Below are positions 9,001 through 17,870 of a stretch of 41,676 nt of DNA, in pieces (within the stretch, counting starts at the first letter, position 1; each line of letters opens with the position of its first letter). Made by a program: the position numbers and the translations under genes. Source of the stretch: Stentor coeruleus (Eukaryota > Ciliophora > Heterotrichea > Heterotrichida > Stentoridae); NCBI GenBank assembly GCA_001970955.1, contig MPUH01000650.1:1-41676 (forward strand). The letters are read 5' to 3'. The notes below the pieces were generated by a model. It had not been told where the DNA came from, did no database searches, and worked only from the letters and a program-made list of their open reading frames with translations.

Positions 9001-10582
9001 ACCTTTTGAGCAGTTTTCGTCTAAAGACTCTAAAATGAAACCCTCTGAAAAATTCTTATTTAAAGACTCTGAAAAAAAGACTTTCAATAATTTTTCGCCA
9101 AAAGACTCTGAAATGAAGCCTTCTGAAAACTTTCTATTTAAGGACTCTGAAAAAAAACCATTTGACAATTTCTCACCAGAAGACTCTGAAAAAAAACCTT
9201 CTGAAAACTTCCTATTTAAAAACTCTGAAAAAAAGCCTTTTGGCAATTTCTCACCAAAAGACTCTGAAATGAAACCCTCTGAAAACTTCCTTTTTAAAGA
9301 CCCTGAAAAAAAAACTTTTGGCAATTTCTCACCTAAAGACTCTGAAAAAAATCCCAATTATAATTTCTTATCTAAAGACTCTGAAAGGAAACCTTTTGAT
9401 GTCTTCTTATCTAAAGACTCTGAGAAAAAGTCTTTTGAAAATTTTTCATCTAAAGACTCTGAAAGAAAGCCTTTTGACCAATTTTTAGGCAAGGAATCTG
9501 AAAAAAAACCTTTTGGACAATTTTTATCAAAAGAGTCTGAAAGGAAACCTTTCGATCAATTCCTAGCCAAAGAATCTGAAAAGAAACCTTTTGATCAACT
9601 TTTACCAAAAGAGACTGAAAAGAAACCTTTTAATCAATTTTTACAAAAAGAGACTGAAAAGAAACCTTTTGATCAATTTTTATCCAAAGAGTCTGAAAAG
9701 AAGCCTTTTGACCAATTTTTATCAAAAGAGTCTGAAAAGAAGCCTTTTGATCAATTTGTATCAAAAGAGTCTGACAGAAAACCATCAGATCAATTATTCT
9801 CTAAAGACTCCGATAAAAAGCCATTTTCCCAAGAATATTACCTCTCTAGAGAATCAGAAAAACAAATAACCTCTCATTATCAATATCAATCAAAAGACTC
9901 AGAAAAGCCTCCATCACGCCTCCAAAGCCCTCAAGAGCCCGACCTTAAGCTTCAATTCAAAATAAAAGACTTAGAAAAAAAATCATCTAGTCAAGAATTC
10001 CAACCAAGTTACAACTTTTCCAACAAAGCCAACTCTGGTCAGCCAATGAACTATGAGTACTTCAGCACACCTAAAGAAAATATGTTTGATATGAAGAAAA
10101 TCTCAGCATTCACAAAAGACATCAAAGAAAATTCTCCAGACATTGAAAGCTCATCAAATCAAGACTATGATGAAGAAAGCTCCTCATGTCAAGAATGCAA
10201 ATACAGTGATCAAAGGCCAAATCTCCTAAGCCGTCCTTGGGAAGAGTCTTCAAAGTCCTCACACAATAGCATTGAATCCTCAGAGCTCAGATATGGGCAC
10301 AATTCTAGCCTAGGTGATGAAAGATACTATATAAGCAAAACTCAAAAAGCTGATATAGATTTTAGTCAAGAATTTGAAAAGCCTTATGAATCTCATTCTT
10401 CATGTTCTTACTCCCAAGAACACTCATCATGTATGTATTCGAGTAGTGGAGAATATTGTGAAGAGTGCTCATGTGATTGTACAAGTAAATCATCATCACC
10501 ACCTTTAGGTAGCCCAGGCCATAATTATACCTCAAGTGAGTATAGTGAGGATTCCTATTTAAGACATAGTACTCATCTTTAA
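6092..10582 (+). CDS. TBC1D31: TBC1D31-like TBC-domain coiled-coil protein with a long repeat region
   Basis: 1496 residues. After a disordered basic start, residues about 98-305 match the divergent TBC domain of TBC1D31/WDR67 (INKYGEYPEKYRVQIWR, SALAYWAPILADAEFIPAI, WFENFPNPPIKYL). The TBC Arg-finger motif IxxDxxR is not evident, so Rab-GAP activity is unlikely. A charged coiled coil runs from about 370 to 805, then come a linker, 24 tandem 13-residue repeats (931-1242), and a Ser/Cys/acidic tail with CEECSCDC near the end. Human TBC1D31 is a centriolar satellite/basal body protein with N-terminal WD40 repeats. Here none exist, and the neighbour's start 13 bp upstream leaves no room for them. 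A role at basal bodies or the cortex is inferred. The convergent RapGAP gene ends 24 bases downstream. Intronless; stop TAA. Confidence 0.8.
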   Translation: MALKRPNQEEFVKPAQTKVYITRSSSESRSAKTQGQNRGISYMNSDDKILKTRQDPNKTSQEKKLPTWKYRHQLENKEMTFNKQEKFKEKNEDLMKNGSLDVSALGTMINKYGEYPEKYRVQIWRTILKVPGNMTYFEELVKKGIHPAMESIKLQFPLKDQKLAKNFAVVVSALAYWAPILADAEFIPAIIFPFIKLSGEDLHLAFELSMSFIYNWLYTWFENFPNPPIKYLITIEDIIKTEEPKLYQHLTNLNLTCSSYIWPILKYLFTQVMTKEEFCILADHLITRFTSPHFLISISAAYILYYQSTLRSIKNTKDLQGFFIQQNPLNVKKLLKLAISLLPKTPELECRLPLLPEYPVFTNYPDFALSLQVAVREKLIKQDQELQMKRKYIEDISKKFEKMRLDEARERREQETLLQAEAEKRKISILEEKIRLEEKQKIDLETRRLRLAEIQKLEDTIEKSLSSQESFRKKELHSLEEEINMRTRCDNYYAAAKQEDENLSMLEFKAAQRLLELMRVRNAEESMRKLKLHAQHWEREQEQRERILKSAWEVENEQRRIDLELARESKLKELELCKEYNNKRRMDVQQHLKTLERELRTMDLEKERQLRLIAEEELLRNEEYLTQLKLKQELIREQEERNFQMLLNQEKEYKAKKNQELLDEIHLEQQKQAFQLQKQREENERLEREMEKKAVNDKIFQMRQESDLIAQEKEKMIQETLRKIEMEKSAQRRLQEDLEYKKKEINERTAYQKVVRDSVDEAIQRERENFMRFKDEIQRENDRVEYERKQMHERKMHEIARQREEALNQITMPGPDVHSGFIEKIREARSEDEISNSGNYREEYEGKDIEGKTRKGYYPENRERGFVKREGWNFDRETEGRVIKEPVFKEDYGEKSRGFRRDEAGGDRLGEFREGELRKTEQIEVERKDRKPFDQFLNKESEQKPYDQFAAKNTEKKPFEQFLAKDSEKKPFEQFSSKDSKMKPSEKFLFKDSEKKTFNNFSPKDSEMKPSENFLFKDSEKKPFDNFSPEDSEKKPSENFLFKNSEKKPFGNFSPKDSEMKPSENFLFKDPEKKTFGNFSPKDSEKNPNYNFLSKDSERKPFDVFLSKDSEKKSFENFSSKDSERKPFDQFLGKESEKKPFGQFLSKESERKPFDQFLAKESEKKPFDQLLPKETEKKPFNQFLQKETEKKPFDQFLSKESEKKPFDQFLSKESEKKPFDQFVSKESDRKPSDQLFSKDSDKKPFSQEYYLSRESEKQITSHYQYQSKDSEKPPSRLQSPQEPDLKLQFKIKDLEKKSSSQEFQPSYNFSNKANSGQPMNYEYFSTPKENMFDMKKISAFTKDIKENSPDIESSSNQDYDEESSSCQECKYSDQRPNLLSRPWEESSKSSHNSIESSELRYGHNSSLGDERYYISKTQKADIDFSQEFEKPYESHSSCSYSQEHSSCMYSSSGEYCEECSCDCTSKSSSPPLGSPGHNYTSSEYSEDSYLRHSTHL
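8882..9817 (+). repeat. 24 in-frame copies of a 39-bp (13-residue) coding repeat
   Basis: The consensus is KPFDQFLSKESEK. All 24 copies are exactly 39 bp with no insertion or deletion, beginning with KPFDQFLNKESEQ and followed by the partial unit KPFSQEYY. The central copies alternate two types (KPSENFLFKDSEK and KPFGNFSPKDSEM), a 78-bp higher-order unit. Copies near the 3' end are nearly identical, suggesting recent expansion there. Confidence 0.95.
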
Positions 10583-10606
10583 TATCCCATAATTTAGATA
10601 ATAAAA

Positions 10607-13600
10607 CTAAAACATCGATGCATAAACCATATGCTTTTGTGGATTCTGTATTGGGTACTTTTGTATAAGTTCTTGAATCTTTTTTTTCCTTGTTTGTAAC
10701 TGTTTTTCGAAATTAAGATGTTTATTATGTCTAGCTTGCTGAGTAGAATTTATAGCTGTTTGGCGGACTAGGGTGGCGAGAAGATGTGCTGGGATTATCA
10801 TCCCATCAAGAAGAGGACCGCATTCTACTGAGACTTTTTTTAGGATTTGTATACGGAAAAACCCTTGTTCTACAGGGTAAATAATGATTATAATGATATT
10901 GAAATGTGTAAGCATTGTGTCTTGGCGATAGTCTTTATAATGATCTGACCAAACTATATGAACAATATCATTACCTACATGGCGCTTTTTTAGAACTTGC
11001 TGGCCATCAGAAGGGTCAGTAGGCATTAGAGGGACAACATGGAATATAACATCATATTGCCAATCAGAATAAGATATAGAGACTTTACCTGCAGTACCAT
11101 TTGGATCTAAACCTCCTAGGTTGCCTTGATGATCTTGGATATCAACAAGATCACCTAAAGCTAGAAGAAAGTCTTGGAATTCTGCTGACCCCCCTGAATT
11201 TGCTAAGATCTCTTTTTCATCCTGTTGTCCTGGAGCTACATAGATCACCCCGATTTTTAGAGTTTCCCTTGGTAATAAAGCGTCTAAAATCCCAAGTCCT
11301 CTTTCAAACTTTTCATCCGACTGCAATGGGACCAATTTGTCAGTCAAGCCAAGATTCGCTAAAAAGTATCTACCCATATTAAACTGTCCTCTTCCTCCTT
11401 CCTGCTTTTTTTCCTCCGCACATCCTTCAACCTGAAAATCCTCTACAATATCATTAATTTTTACAAACCCAACTGGCCCTTCAGAACTTGTTTCCTCAAT
11501 AGCACATTCAGGATAAGTATCAGCAATAAACTTCAAAAGTTTAGGTAACAAAGGTTCTTCCTGAACAGTTAATGGTGGAGGGTTAATCTTAAGCTCAATT
11601 TTCTGTTCTTTTAAAGGGGAAAAATTGTCCATATCTTCATGGATTTTTGAAGGTTCAAAAACCATAAAATCATAAGCTTCCCAACAAAACCTACCAAATT
11701 GATTTCGTAACACAAATTTAGCTTTTTCTGAATGAGGAATCATAGTAAAAATAACAGAAGACCCTAATGCATAATGAAGTGGATGGACAGTAGAACCTTC
11801 AGCAAAGTCTTTATCTGTTAAAGTTGAGTTAAAAACAGTAGATTCTTGGCTATATGAATAATTAAGATAATATATTGAGATAAATGATGAAAAAGTACTG
11901 ATTTCTGATTCTAAAGGGTTGGAACTGTCGATTGCTAAAAGTCGGTTTGAAAGTTTTGTAAAGAGACTTGATAGAAGAGTGTCTTCACATGGAATTGGTT
12001 TTGATATAAGAAGCCAGGATTGGATTGTATTTAACAAAGATTTGAAAACTTTTTCTTTAGTGTTTGGGATTTCTTGGAGACATTTATTGATGAGGAAGTC
12101 TAAGATTGGTTTGTGAAGATTCGGAAAAGAGGTGCTAAGAGTTTGTAAGCAGGTGAGAGATGTTATAGCAATTTCATCATTTTCGCTTAGGCATTTGAAC
12201 TGAAGAAACGATGTTATGAGACTTGATATGCTTTCGTTTCCTGAGTCTAGCTCGTCTAAAATGAAAACAGTCAGCCCATGCAATGCACTAACAGCTGTAA
12301 TTGGTTCATCCACACATTTCATCAAAATTTCTTTAATATTACCTTTCATATCTAAATAAGTCATTTCAACCCCTTCAGTATTCTCTAGCTTTGTCTGCCC
12401 ATAATAGTTTGGCATACATAAAATATGAAACAGAAACTTAATCGAATGAGCTAAATCACTCCTAGCAATTTTCAAAAGCATATAAATAATAAAATGCATC
12501 CCTGGATATTCCAACACTTTATTAGCAGATTCTAATAAAGTACTCCACAAATAGCATTTTTCCCCAGACATATACAAAAGTAAGCATAAATGCTCTAAAT
12601 AGCATTGAAGGGGCATTTCTTGGCATTTTGTATTAGAAAATATAGCCACTAAAGTTACAAGGCTAAGTCTTTGACTTTCTTTAGCACCTTGGCGTATAAG
12701 TTTAGAAAGTGTCATAAAAAATATATTCAGCATAAAATTTGGTGATGGGGATGCTTGAGGGTTGTTTAATATTATAATAACTAAAACTTCATGTAAAGCT
12801 TGAACCCATTTGATTTGTACCCGTTCTTGGAATTTTAAAGGGTCACCAAGGACTTTAAACATTGCAAGCCACCCATCAAGTAATTGTCCTTGCTTGAATT
12901 GTCTATCTTTGATAGATGTGGTGATTTGACGCATTTTTTCTAACCAGATTTGGATTGTGAATTCAGATTTTATTGACCAATTTTTTAGAATGCTTGTATA
13001 GTCATCCCAGTTTATATAGGCTAATTCAATGCTGTCAGCAAGGAGAGATATTAAGAACTCAGCAAGAGGTTCGACTATGTCTTGAAGAGGTCGTGCTGGG
13101 TCCTGAGTCTGTAAGGTTTTATTAGAAATCTTCAAAGCGCAATCTAAGAGTATTTTCCTATCAAATCCATTACCTTTAGACTCATTTAAGATTCTCAAAA
13201 ACTCTTTACATAAATTTATCCTCCTTGGACTAGCATCCTGACTATAATCAAAAAGAGCAATCGGGTACTCTAGCAATTTACTGATAACACGGTCCCATTC
13301 TTTCTTTAATTCTTCAGTCATACTTTTTTGAAACATCCAATCCTCATATAACTTCAATGCAATGCTCGCTGATTCAGATGAACTTACATTATAGCTTTCT
13401 GTCAACCTAAATGACTCTCCAATTACATTAACTATAAACTCAAACTCATAATTACAATTCATAATTATATGACCCAAATCCGCAGTTTTAATTATTTGTA
13501 TTATCCATTTAACAACCACATAATGTAATATAGGTGGTAAGCCATTTCTAAAACCAAGATCATTACCGATATTCGGTGCAGGCATACAAAAAGCAGGGTA

Positions 13601-14401
13601 AATCATGTATAATAAAGTCTGTTTCAACATAGAAAACCATAATTTAAACTGCTGAATTCTTGAGCTTCCTTCAAAGCTTATTGCATGATCCAAAATTTTA
13701 CTAAAGAAAAAAATGCAGTCTTTAGCTCTTTTATGCATAGTCCCAGTCATTTTTTCTAAGTCATTTATCAACTTGCACTGAGCAGGTTCTCCAGTTTTTT
13801 CAAATGTTTTGACTAAGTTTATCCATAGTAAATCACTATTATTAGAGGTGTTCTTTATAGTACTTCTGTCAAAAAAAAACAATTGGCCTTTTGCCTCTTC
13901 GCTTATTAGTTGGTTAAAATCCAATAATGCTAACATTAGAACATTTGGCACTTCAAGATTTATATCTTTATTTAATAGGTTTAGTACAAGGTTAAACCCA
14001 TATTCTCTAACCTCCCAACGATTATTTTCATTCAGACAAGATGTAGCTATTTCTTGGATTGTGCTGATTGGGATTGATAATGTATAGCGGGTTAAATCTA
14101 CTAAGCATCGAAGGGCGTTAGAGATTTCTTCCCAGGTGACTTTAACTTTGCTCTTTGTGTGGTCTGTACGAAGAAAATGAATGCAGAGCTCGATTAGTAT
14201 GGTGTGGTTTGATTTTATAAAGTCAGAAAATTTATCTGGATTCATTGATTGTTTTTCGGTTGATTTTAGAAGGGCTGAAAGGGAGCAGAGACGTTTACGG
14301 ATGGATTTAGAACAGTCGAGGACTATTTGCCGTTGCTTGCTCTCGTCTTCGGTGCTTTTGCCCACGAACCAAGAAGCGAAGTTTTTCATTTTATTGGACA
14401 T
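10607..14401 (-). CDS. RalGAP-alpha/tuberin-type RapGAP protein, paralogue 1
   Basis: 1264 residues. The C-terminal RapGAP domain (about 1030-1220) has FERGLGILD, EILANSGGS, HQGNLGGLDPNGTAG and KKRHVGNDIVHIVW. The Asn in the GND triplet (about residue 1143) is the catalytic asparagine thumb of this family, so GAP activity toward a Ral/Rap/Rheb-type GTPase is plausible. The remaining ~1000 residues look like alpha-helical HEAT-type solenoid, as in RalGAP-alpha and TSC2. It is a clear paralogue of the gene at 28106-31903, colinear along the whole length with both ends conserved (MSNKMKNFASWFVGK at the start, H(M/L)VY(A/S)SMF at the end). No intron is visible. Stop is TAG. Whether it is RalGAP-alpha or tuberin cannot be settled by eye. 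Confidence 0.85.
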   Translation of the reverse strand: MSNKMKNFASWFVGKSTEDESKQRQIVLDCSKSIRKRLCSLSALLKSTEKQSMNPDKFSDFIKSNHTILIELCIHFLRTDHTKSKVKVTWEEISNALRCLVDLTRYTLSIPISTIQEIATSCLNENNRWEVREYGFNLVLNLLNKDINLEVPNVLMLALLDFNQLISEEAKGQLFFFDRSTIKNTSNNSDLLWINLVKTFEKTGEPAQCKLINDLEKMTGTMHKRAKDCIFFFSKILDHAISFEGSSRIQQFKLWFSMLKQTLLYMIYPAFCMPAPNIGNDLGFRNGLPPILHYVVVKWIIQIIKTADLGHIIMNCNYEFEFIVNVIGESFRLTESYNVSSSESASIALKLYEDWMFQKSMTEELKKEWDRVISKLLEYPIALFDYSQDASPRRINLCKEFLRILNESKGNGFDRKILLDCALKISNKTLQTQDPARPLQDIVEPLAEFLISLLADSIELAYINWDDYTSILKNWSIKSEFTIQIWLEKMRQITTSIKDRQFKQGQLLDGWLAMFKVLGDPLKFQERVQIKWVQALHEVLVIIILNNPQASPSPNFMLNIFFMTLSKLIRQGAKESQRLSLVTLVAIFSNTKCQEMPLQCYLEHLCLLLYMSGEKCYLWSTLLESANKVLEYPGMHFIIYMLLKIARSDLAHSIKFLFHILCMPNYYGQTKLENTEGVEMTYLDMKGNIKEILMKCVDEPITAVSALHGLTVFILDELDSGNESISSLITSFLQFKCLSENDEIAITSLTCLQTLSTSFPNLHKPILDFLINKCLQEIPNTKEKVFKSLLNTIQSWLLISKPIPCEDTLLSSLFTKLSNRLLAIDSSNPLESEISTFSSFISIYYLNYSYSQESTVFNSTLTDKDFAEGSTVHPLHYALGSSVIFTMIPHSEKAKFVLRNQFGRFCWEAYDFMVFEPSKIHEDMDNFSPLKEQKIELKINPPPLTVQEEPLLPKLLKFIADTYPECAIEETSSEGPVGFVKINDIVEDFQVEGCAEEKKQEGGRGQFNMGRYFLANLGLTDKLVPLQSDEKFERGLGILDALLPRETLKIGVIYVAPGQQDEKEILANSGGSAEFQDFLLALGDLVDIQDHQGNLGGLDPNGTAGKVSISYSDWQYDVIFHVVPLMPTDPSDGQQVLKKRHVGNDIVHIVWSDHYKDYRQDTMLTHFNIIIIIIYPVEQGFFRIQILKKVSVECGPLLDGMIIPAHLLATLVRQTAINSTQQARHNKHLNFEKQLQTRKKKIQELIQKYPIQNPQKHMVYASMF

Positions 14402-14718
14402 TAATATTTATAGCAAGAAGTAGAGAGATCATAATTAGAATATATTTGGGTTTTTGATATGAATAAATATTTAGATTAGATAATATTTCACTAAAAAGCC
14501 AGTAATTTATTAAAAACTATAATAAAAGCATAAAATATACTGTAAAAGACAAAAAAAATAATTTCAAAATGTTTCAAATGCCATACAACAATCCAAAAGT
14601 ATCTAAAAGCCCTTAGCTTCATCACAAATCACAATAAATCATATCATTTATTATATACCCATGCCAAAATCCTATAAAAAAATTCCCATCAATATATCTA
14701 ATCTATACTAATCTTAAA
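14402..14718. other. Intergenic, AT-rich
   Basis: Apart from the TATA-like element next to the RapGAP start, I see no gene, repeat or RNA structure. The last bases are the short 3' flank of the cathepsin-like gene. Confidence 0.5.
14403..14412 (-). promoter_or_regulatory. TATA-like element at RapGAP paralogue 1 start
   Basis: On the minus strand GCTATAAATATTAATG ends with the start codon. The same sequence with one change precedes the second RapGAP paralogue, while the more distal flanks do not match, which points to a conserved core element. Confidence 0.5.
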
Positions 14719-15723
14719 CTATCCTGTTACTTGAAGTGGTTCTCCTTGTATGCAACTAGATCCAGATCCACTAAGAACCTGAACATAAACATAACCAGCT
14801 TGTCCAAAACTCGTTCCCCAGCTAGTTTTTACAATATAATACGGTGGGCTATTCTGCATATTATACCCAACTATAAGTGCCCAATAATTATAAGTAGTAC
14901 TTACACATGGGACATCAATAACTCCACTTTTATAATTAACCCAACTACTAGCATCAACATTAACAGCAACAGGTTCTTCAGATACAGCACTAAGTAAAGC
15001 TGTAGGGTTATTCTGAGAAACATAAGCATAACTTTTTATTTGAGCAGTAGCTGGGCTTATAACACCAGAATTACATAATTTAGGAGCTCCGGTATATGGA
15101 TATTTAGCAGCTGTAGTTAAACCAAATAATATAGCATAATTAAAAGAACTTGATATAAAACCACCATTGCATCCATTGTTTCCATAATAATCTGAACAGT
15201 CTAAAAGCTGTTGGGATGATAAAGGATTGAGTTGATGATGGACTAAAGCCCAGAAACCTTCAATTGCACCTGCTGTAGCAAAGGCCCAGCCACAAGCACA
15301 GCTGCCTTCATTTTGTACTGGGGTAACTACATTTTTTGTTCTCCAGTCTACGATTGATGGATATTCTAATTTCTGTTTTGGGATTAGGGTTTCTGATATA
15401 GGTTTTAGAGTTTTAGTTGAAAAGTGTTGAGATGCGAATTCTTCGTAATCTAAATCAGAGAATTGATTTAAACCTAAGGTATAAGCACGGTTTTGAGAAT
15501 TAAAGAGTCTTATATATGCGATTTTGTCTGAGAAAATTTTTAATCTCTTTTGATATTCTTCATCAGTATAGGATTTACCGTGGCTTATAAGATAACTATC
15601 GAATTCGGCTTGATTCAGAGCTCCTTTGGATATGAGGAAATATGAAGTGTTAGATTGGAGGTAATAGAGAGTAAAGAACAGACAGCTTAGGCAAAGAAAT
15701 AGAGCCAATGGGAGTATCTTCAT
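14719..15723 (-). CDS. Secreted cathepsin L-like pseudoprotease (papain fold, catalytic residues lost)
   Basis: 334 residues: a signal peptide or anchor (1-25), an I29-type propeptide (about 40-96, with GLNQFSDLDYEEF) and a papain-family domain from about 121. The Cys that normally pair remain (SCACGWAF, LLDCSDYYGNNGCNGGF), and so does the overall layout. Aligned without gaps around each site, all four catalytic positions are changed: oxyanion Gln is Glu139 (NEG for NQG), nucleophile Cys is Gly145 (CACGW for CGSCW), His is Tyr280 (YWALIVGY for HAVxxVGY), and Asn is Thr300 (VKTSWG for VKNSWG). Peptidase activity is therefore not expected. The frame is intact, so it looks maintained as a protein rather than as a pseudogene. 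Cys144, one residue upstream, is unlikely to substitute without the His. Confidence 0.88.
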   Translation of the reverse strand: MKILPLALFLCLSCLFFTLYYLQSNTSYFLISKGALNQAEFDSYLISHGKSYTDEEYQKRLKIFSDKIAYIRLFNSQNRAYTLGLNQFSDLDYEEFASQHFSTKTLKPISETLIPKQKLEYPSIVDWRTKNVVTPVQNEGSCACGWAFATAGAIEGFWALVHHQLNPLSSQQLLDCSDYYGNNGCNGGFISSSFNYAILFGLTTAAKYPYTGAPKLCNSGVISPATAQIKSYAYVSQNNPTALLSAVSEEPVAVNVDASSWVNYKSGVIDVPCVSTTYNYWALIVGYNMQNSPPYYIVKTSWGTSFGQAGYVYVQVLSGSGSSCIQGEPLQVTG

Positions 15724-16442
15724 TTTTATAAGGGTGTTGATAATATGGAGATTAAAAGGTTTAGTATTTATTTTAAGATATTATTAGAAATAGGTACCAC
15801 CCATATAAACTCTCATATAAAAAGTGTTTTTACAGCAAATCCCCCTCAACTAACACTTAATCTTCCTAAAAATCATATCTTATCACCTCTAAAATCTTTT
15901 TTCTCCATTCTTACATCTAATCCCTATTTATCTCTCCATCTTCTATATCACATCCTTCAACCCAGCACTCCATTATTTGAATAATGGGATGATTAATCGT
16001 CCAATTATCCTCTTATTTTACTCTTCAACAAATCCAACTTTTTCCCTATCAAAGCTTATTCCTATAATAAATACCTTTTTCTGTGAAAGCATTTTATTTT
16101 TCTTCATCTCTTCAAGTAGGATTCTCAATCAAACCTAAAAACTCTCTTCTAAGATTGCTACTAATTTTCCTTAGCACTATTAGAATTTTGATTTTCTAAG
16201 TTAATATGCCTAGCATAAATACATTTAGATTCCTTGCACTCATATCATTATCCCACCTATTTTATCAAATAATAATCATTCTTCAACCTCATTCCAAAAT
16301 CCTCCTAAATCATCACTTATTCCTCAAAAAAACTAAATTCTTCAAACAAGCTATTCAACTACCAAAAAAACAATCATGATTTACTAAACTCTCCCTTAAA
16401 AACTTAAAATCCATAATATAGCCTATTATAATAAAAGCCAAA
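15724..16442. other. Divergent intergenic region, pyrimidine-rich on the plus strand
   Basis: It separates the cathepsin-like start (minus) from the WD40 start (plus). It is strongly C/T-rich and G-poor on the plus strand. TATAAAA lies at 15724-15730 beside the cathepsin start and TATTATAATA lies near 16423 beside the WD40 start. A 79-codon open frame at 15745 has no recognisable content. Confidence 0.5.
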
Positions 16443-17870
16443 ATGCAGAGAAGCAATTCAGACTCCATAAGCTATTCAAGCGATTTTGAAGTCGAAGAAG
16501 CAGAGGGTTTCCAAGACGATTTCGACCCACTCGACAATCAAAGATCTTTTGAAGAAAATTGGGAAGATCCACAAGAAAACATCGAAGAAACAAAAGCTTA
16601 TCTTCAACAAAACAATGAGCCTCAAGCTACAGTAGTAATCCCTCCAAACAATGAAATAAACGTGACAATGACTTTCGAACCAGTGAGCAACCTTCTAAAC
16701 AATTTGGCCAACAAAATAAAAAAAGCAAACAAGAAGCCGAAAATCCCAGACAAACCAGTGACTTTCCATAAAAAAATCAAATCTTCAGGCTATGGGGCAA
16801 ACCAAAAAACTCAAAAAAAGCCTAAAAACTTATTAGCCAAACAAAAACAATACCCAGATTCCCCGCCAGCACCATCTTTACCTGATGAATCTAATACCCA
16901 AAAGGATTTCCTACTCCACAGCGGGCCAGTTTTCAATATCTCCTACAGTAAAGATGGCTCAAAACTCGCTTCCTGCGGAGGTGATTCCGCAGCTTATATC
17001 ATCAAACTCCCAATTTCTAAATACAAAGGTATTAGAACAGCTCTTGTAGGTCATGAATATCAAGTAAACTCAATTTCTTGGAGTTCTTCAAACTCTTCTA
17101 TGTTAACAACTTCTAACAACTATTCTTGCAAAATGTGGGGAATTGCAGGACCCAAACCTGGGGAATGTTTATTAACAATCCCAGGCCAAGTATATGATTC
17201 AAAGTTTTACTATGTAGACAAATTCATAAGTTTAATCTCAGGATCAAGTCTTAATTTATACAAATACAAACTTCGTGACCCTTTTTTAAAAGATGATGTT
17301 AAAAGATTACAATCAAAATGCATATATAAAGAAGTATATCAAATAAAACATTCATCAGCTCAAGGGATAACTCGTATGGCTTGTCATAATTCTTTTCATT
17401 CACATATAATGCTATTAGCTGGGACTAATAAAGTTGTTAGTGTTTGGGATGTTGATAAAAGTAAAGAGTTATTATTGATTGGGACTATTCATAGGAAACC
17501 AATACATACATTAAGATTTTTTATGGGTTCAGAATATGCTGATGTTGAAAGTGAAGCTTTGAATATGTTTTGCTGTGCGGCTCCAGATAATTTTATTAGT
17601 CTTTTTGATATTAGGACTGGAGATCAGGCTTGTGTGTTTTCAGGGCATATTAATACAGCTATGGAACTTGGTGTTGCTATAAGTCCTTGTAGGAGATATG
17701 TTGCTAGTGGATCGGAAGATAGGTCAGCTTATGTTTGGGATTTGAGAACTCAGAGGGTACTACAGAGGCTTAAAGGGTTTAGGGATTTTACTAATGATGT
17801 TGCTTGGAACCCTGCCTCGCCTGGGTTGTGTGTTGCAGGGAATGAAGGATGTGTTAAGTTCTTCTTATAA
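16443..17870 (+). CDS. WD40-repeat protein, possibly WDR27-like
   Basis: 475 residues. The first ~150 are acidic, then basic and disordered, and a WD40 propeller fills about 155-475. Repeat signatures include VFNISYSKDGSKLASCGGDSA, VNSISWSSSNSSMLTTS, VVSVWDVD, FISLFDIRTGDQACVFSGH, VAISPCRRYVASGSEDRSAY and VWDLRTQRVLQRLKG. The last two repeats resemble the C-terminus of WDR27 in wording (SGSEDRSAYV...), but that assignment is from memory of the family and is tentative. No enzymatic domain; presumably a scaffold. Intronless. Base use shifts from A/C-rich at the 5' end to G/T-rich at the 3' end of the sense strand. Confidence 0.75.
   Translation: MQRSNSDSISYSSDFEVEEAEGFQDDFDPLDNQRSFEENWEDPQENIEETKAYLQQNNEPQATVVIPPNNEINVTMTFEPVSNLLNNLANKIKKANKKPKIPDKPVTFHKKIKSSGYGANQKTQKKPKNLLAKQKQYPDSPPAPSLPDESNTQKDFLLHSGPVFNISYSKDGSKLASCGGDSAAYIIKLPISKYKGIRTALVGHEYQVNSISWSSSNSSMLTTSNNYSCKMWGIAGPKPGECLLTIPGQVYDSKFYYVDKFISLISGSSLNLYKYKLRDPFLKDDVKRLQSKCIYKEVYQIKHSSAQGITRMACHNSFHSHIMLLAGTNKVVSVWDVDKSKELLLIGTIHRKPIHTLRFFMGSEYADVESEALNMFCCAAPDNFISLFDIRTGDQACVFSGHINTAMELGVAISPCRRYVASGSEDRSAYVWDLRTQRVLQRLKGFRDFTNDVAWNPASPGLCVAGNEGCVKFFL

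Noticed and set aside
8882..9817. CRISPR-like array
   Set aside because: Repeats are contiguous, coding and without spacers, and the organism is eukaryotic.
9591..9869. 92-codon plus-strand frame with repeats KRLKRNLLINFY
   Set aside because: It is the alternate frame of the 39-bp repeat array of the TBC1D31-like gene.
14719..15723. Cys144 acting as a shifted nucleophile in the cathepsin-like protein
   Set aside because: The catalytic His, Asn and oxyanion Gln are also replaced, so a one-residue shift of Cys would not restore activity.
15745..15984. 79-codon open frame on the plus strand upstream of the WD40 gene
   Set aside because: Low-complexity Leu/Pro/Ser/Ile text from pyrimidine-rich DNA, with no motif and no conservation evidence.
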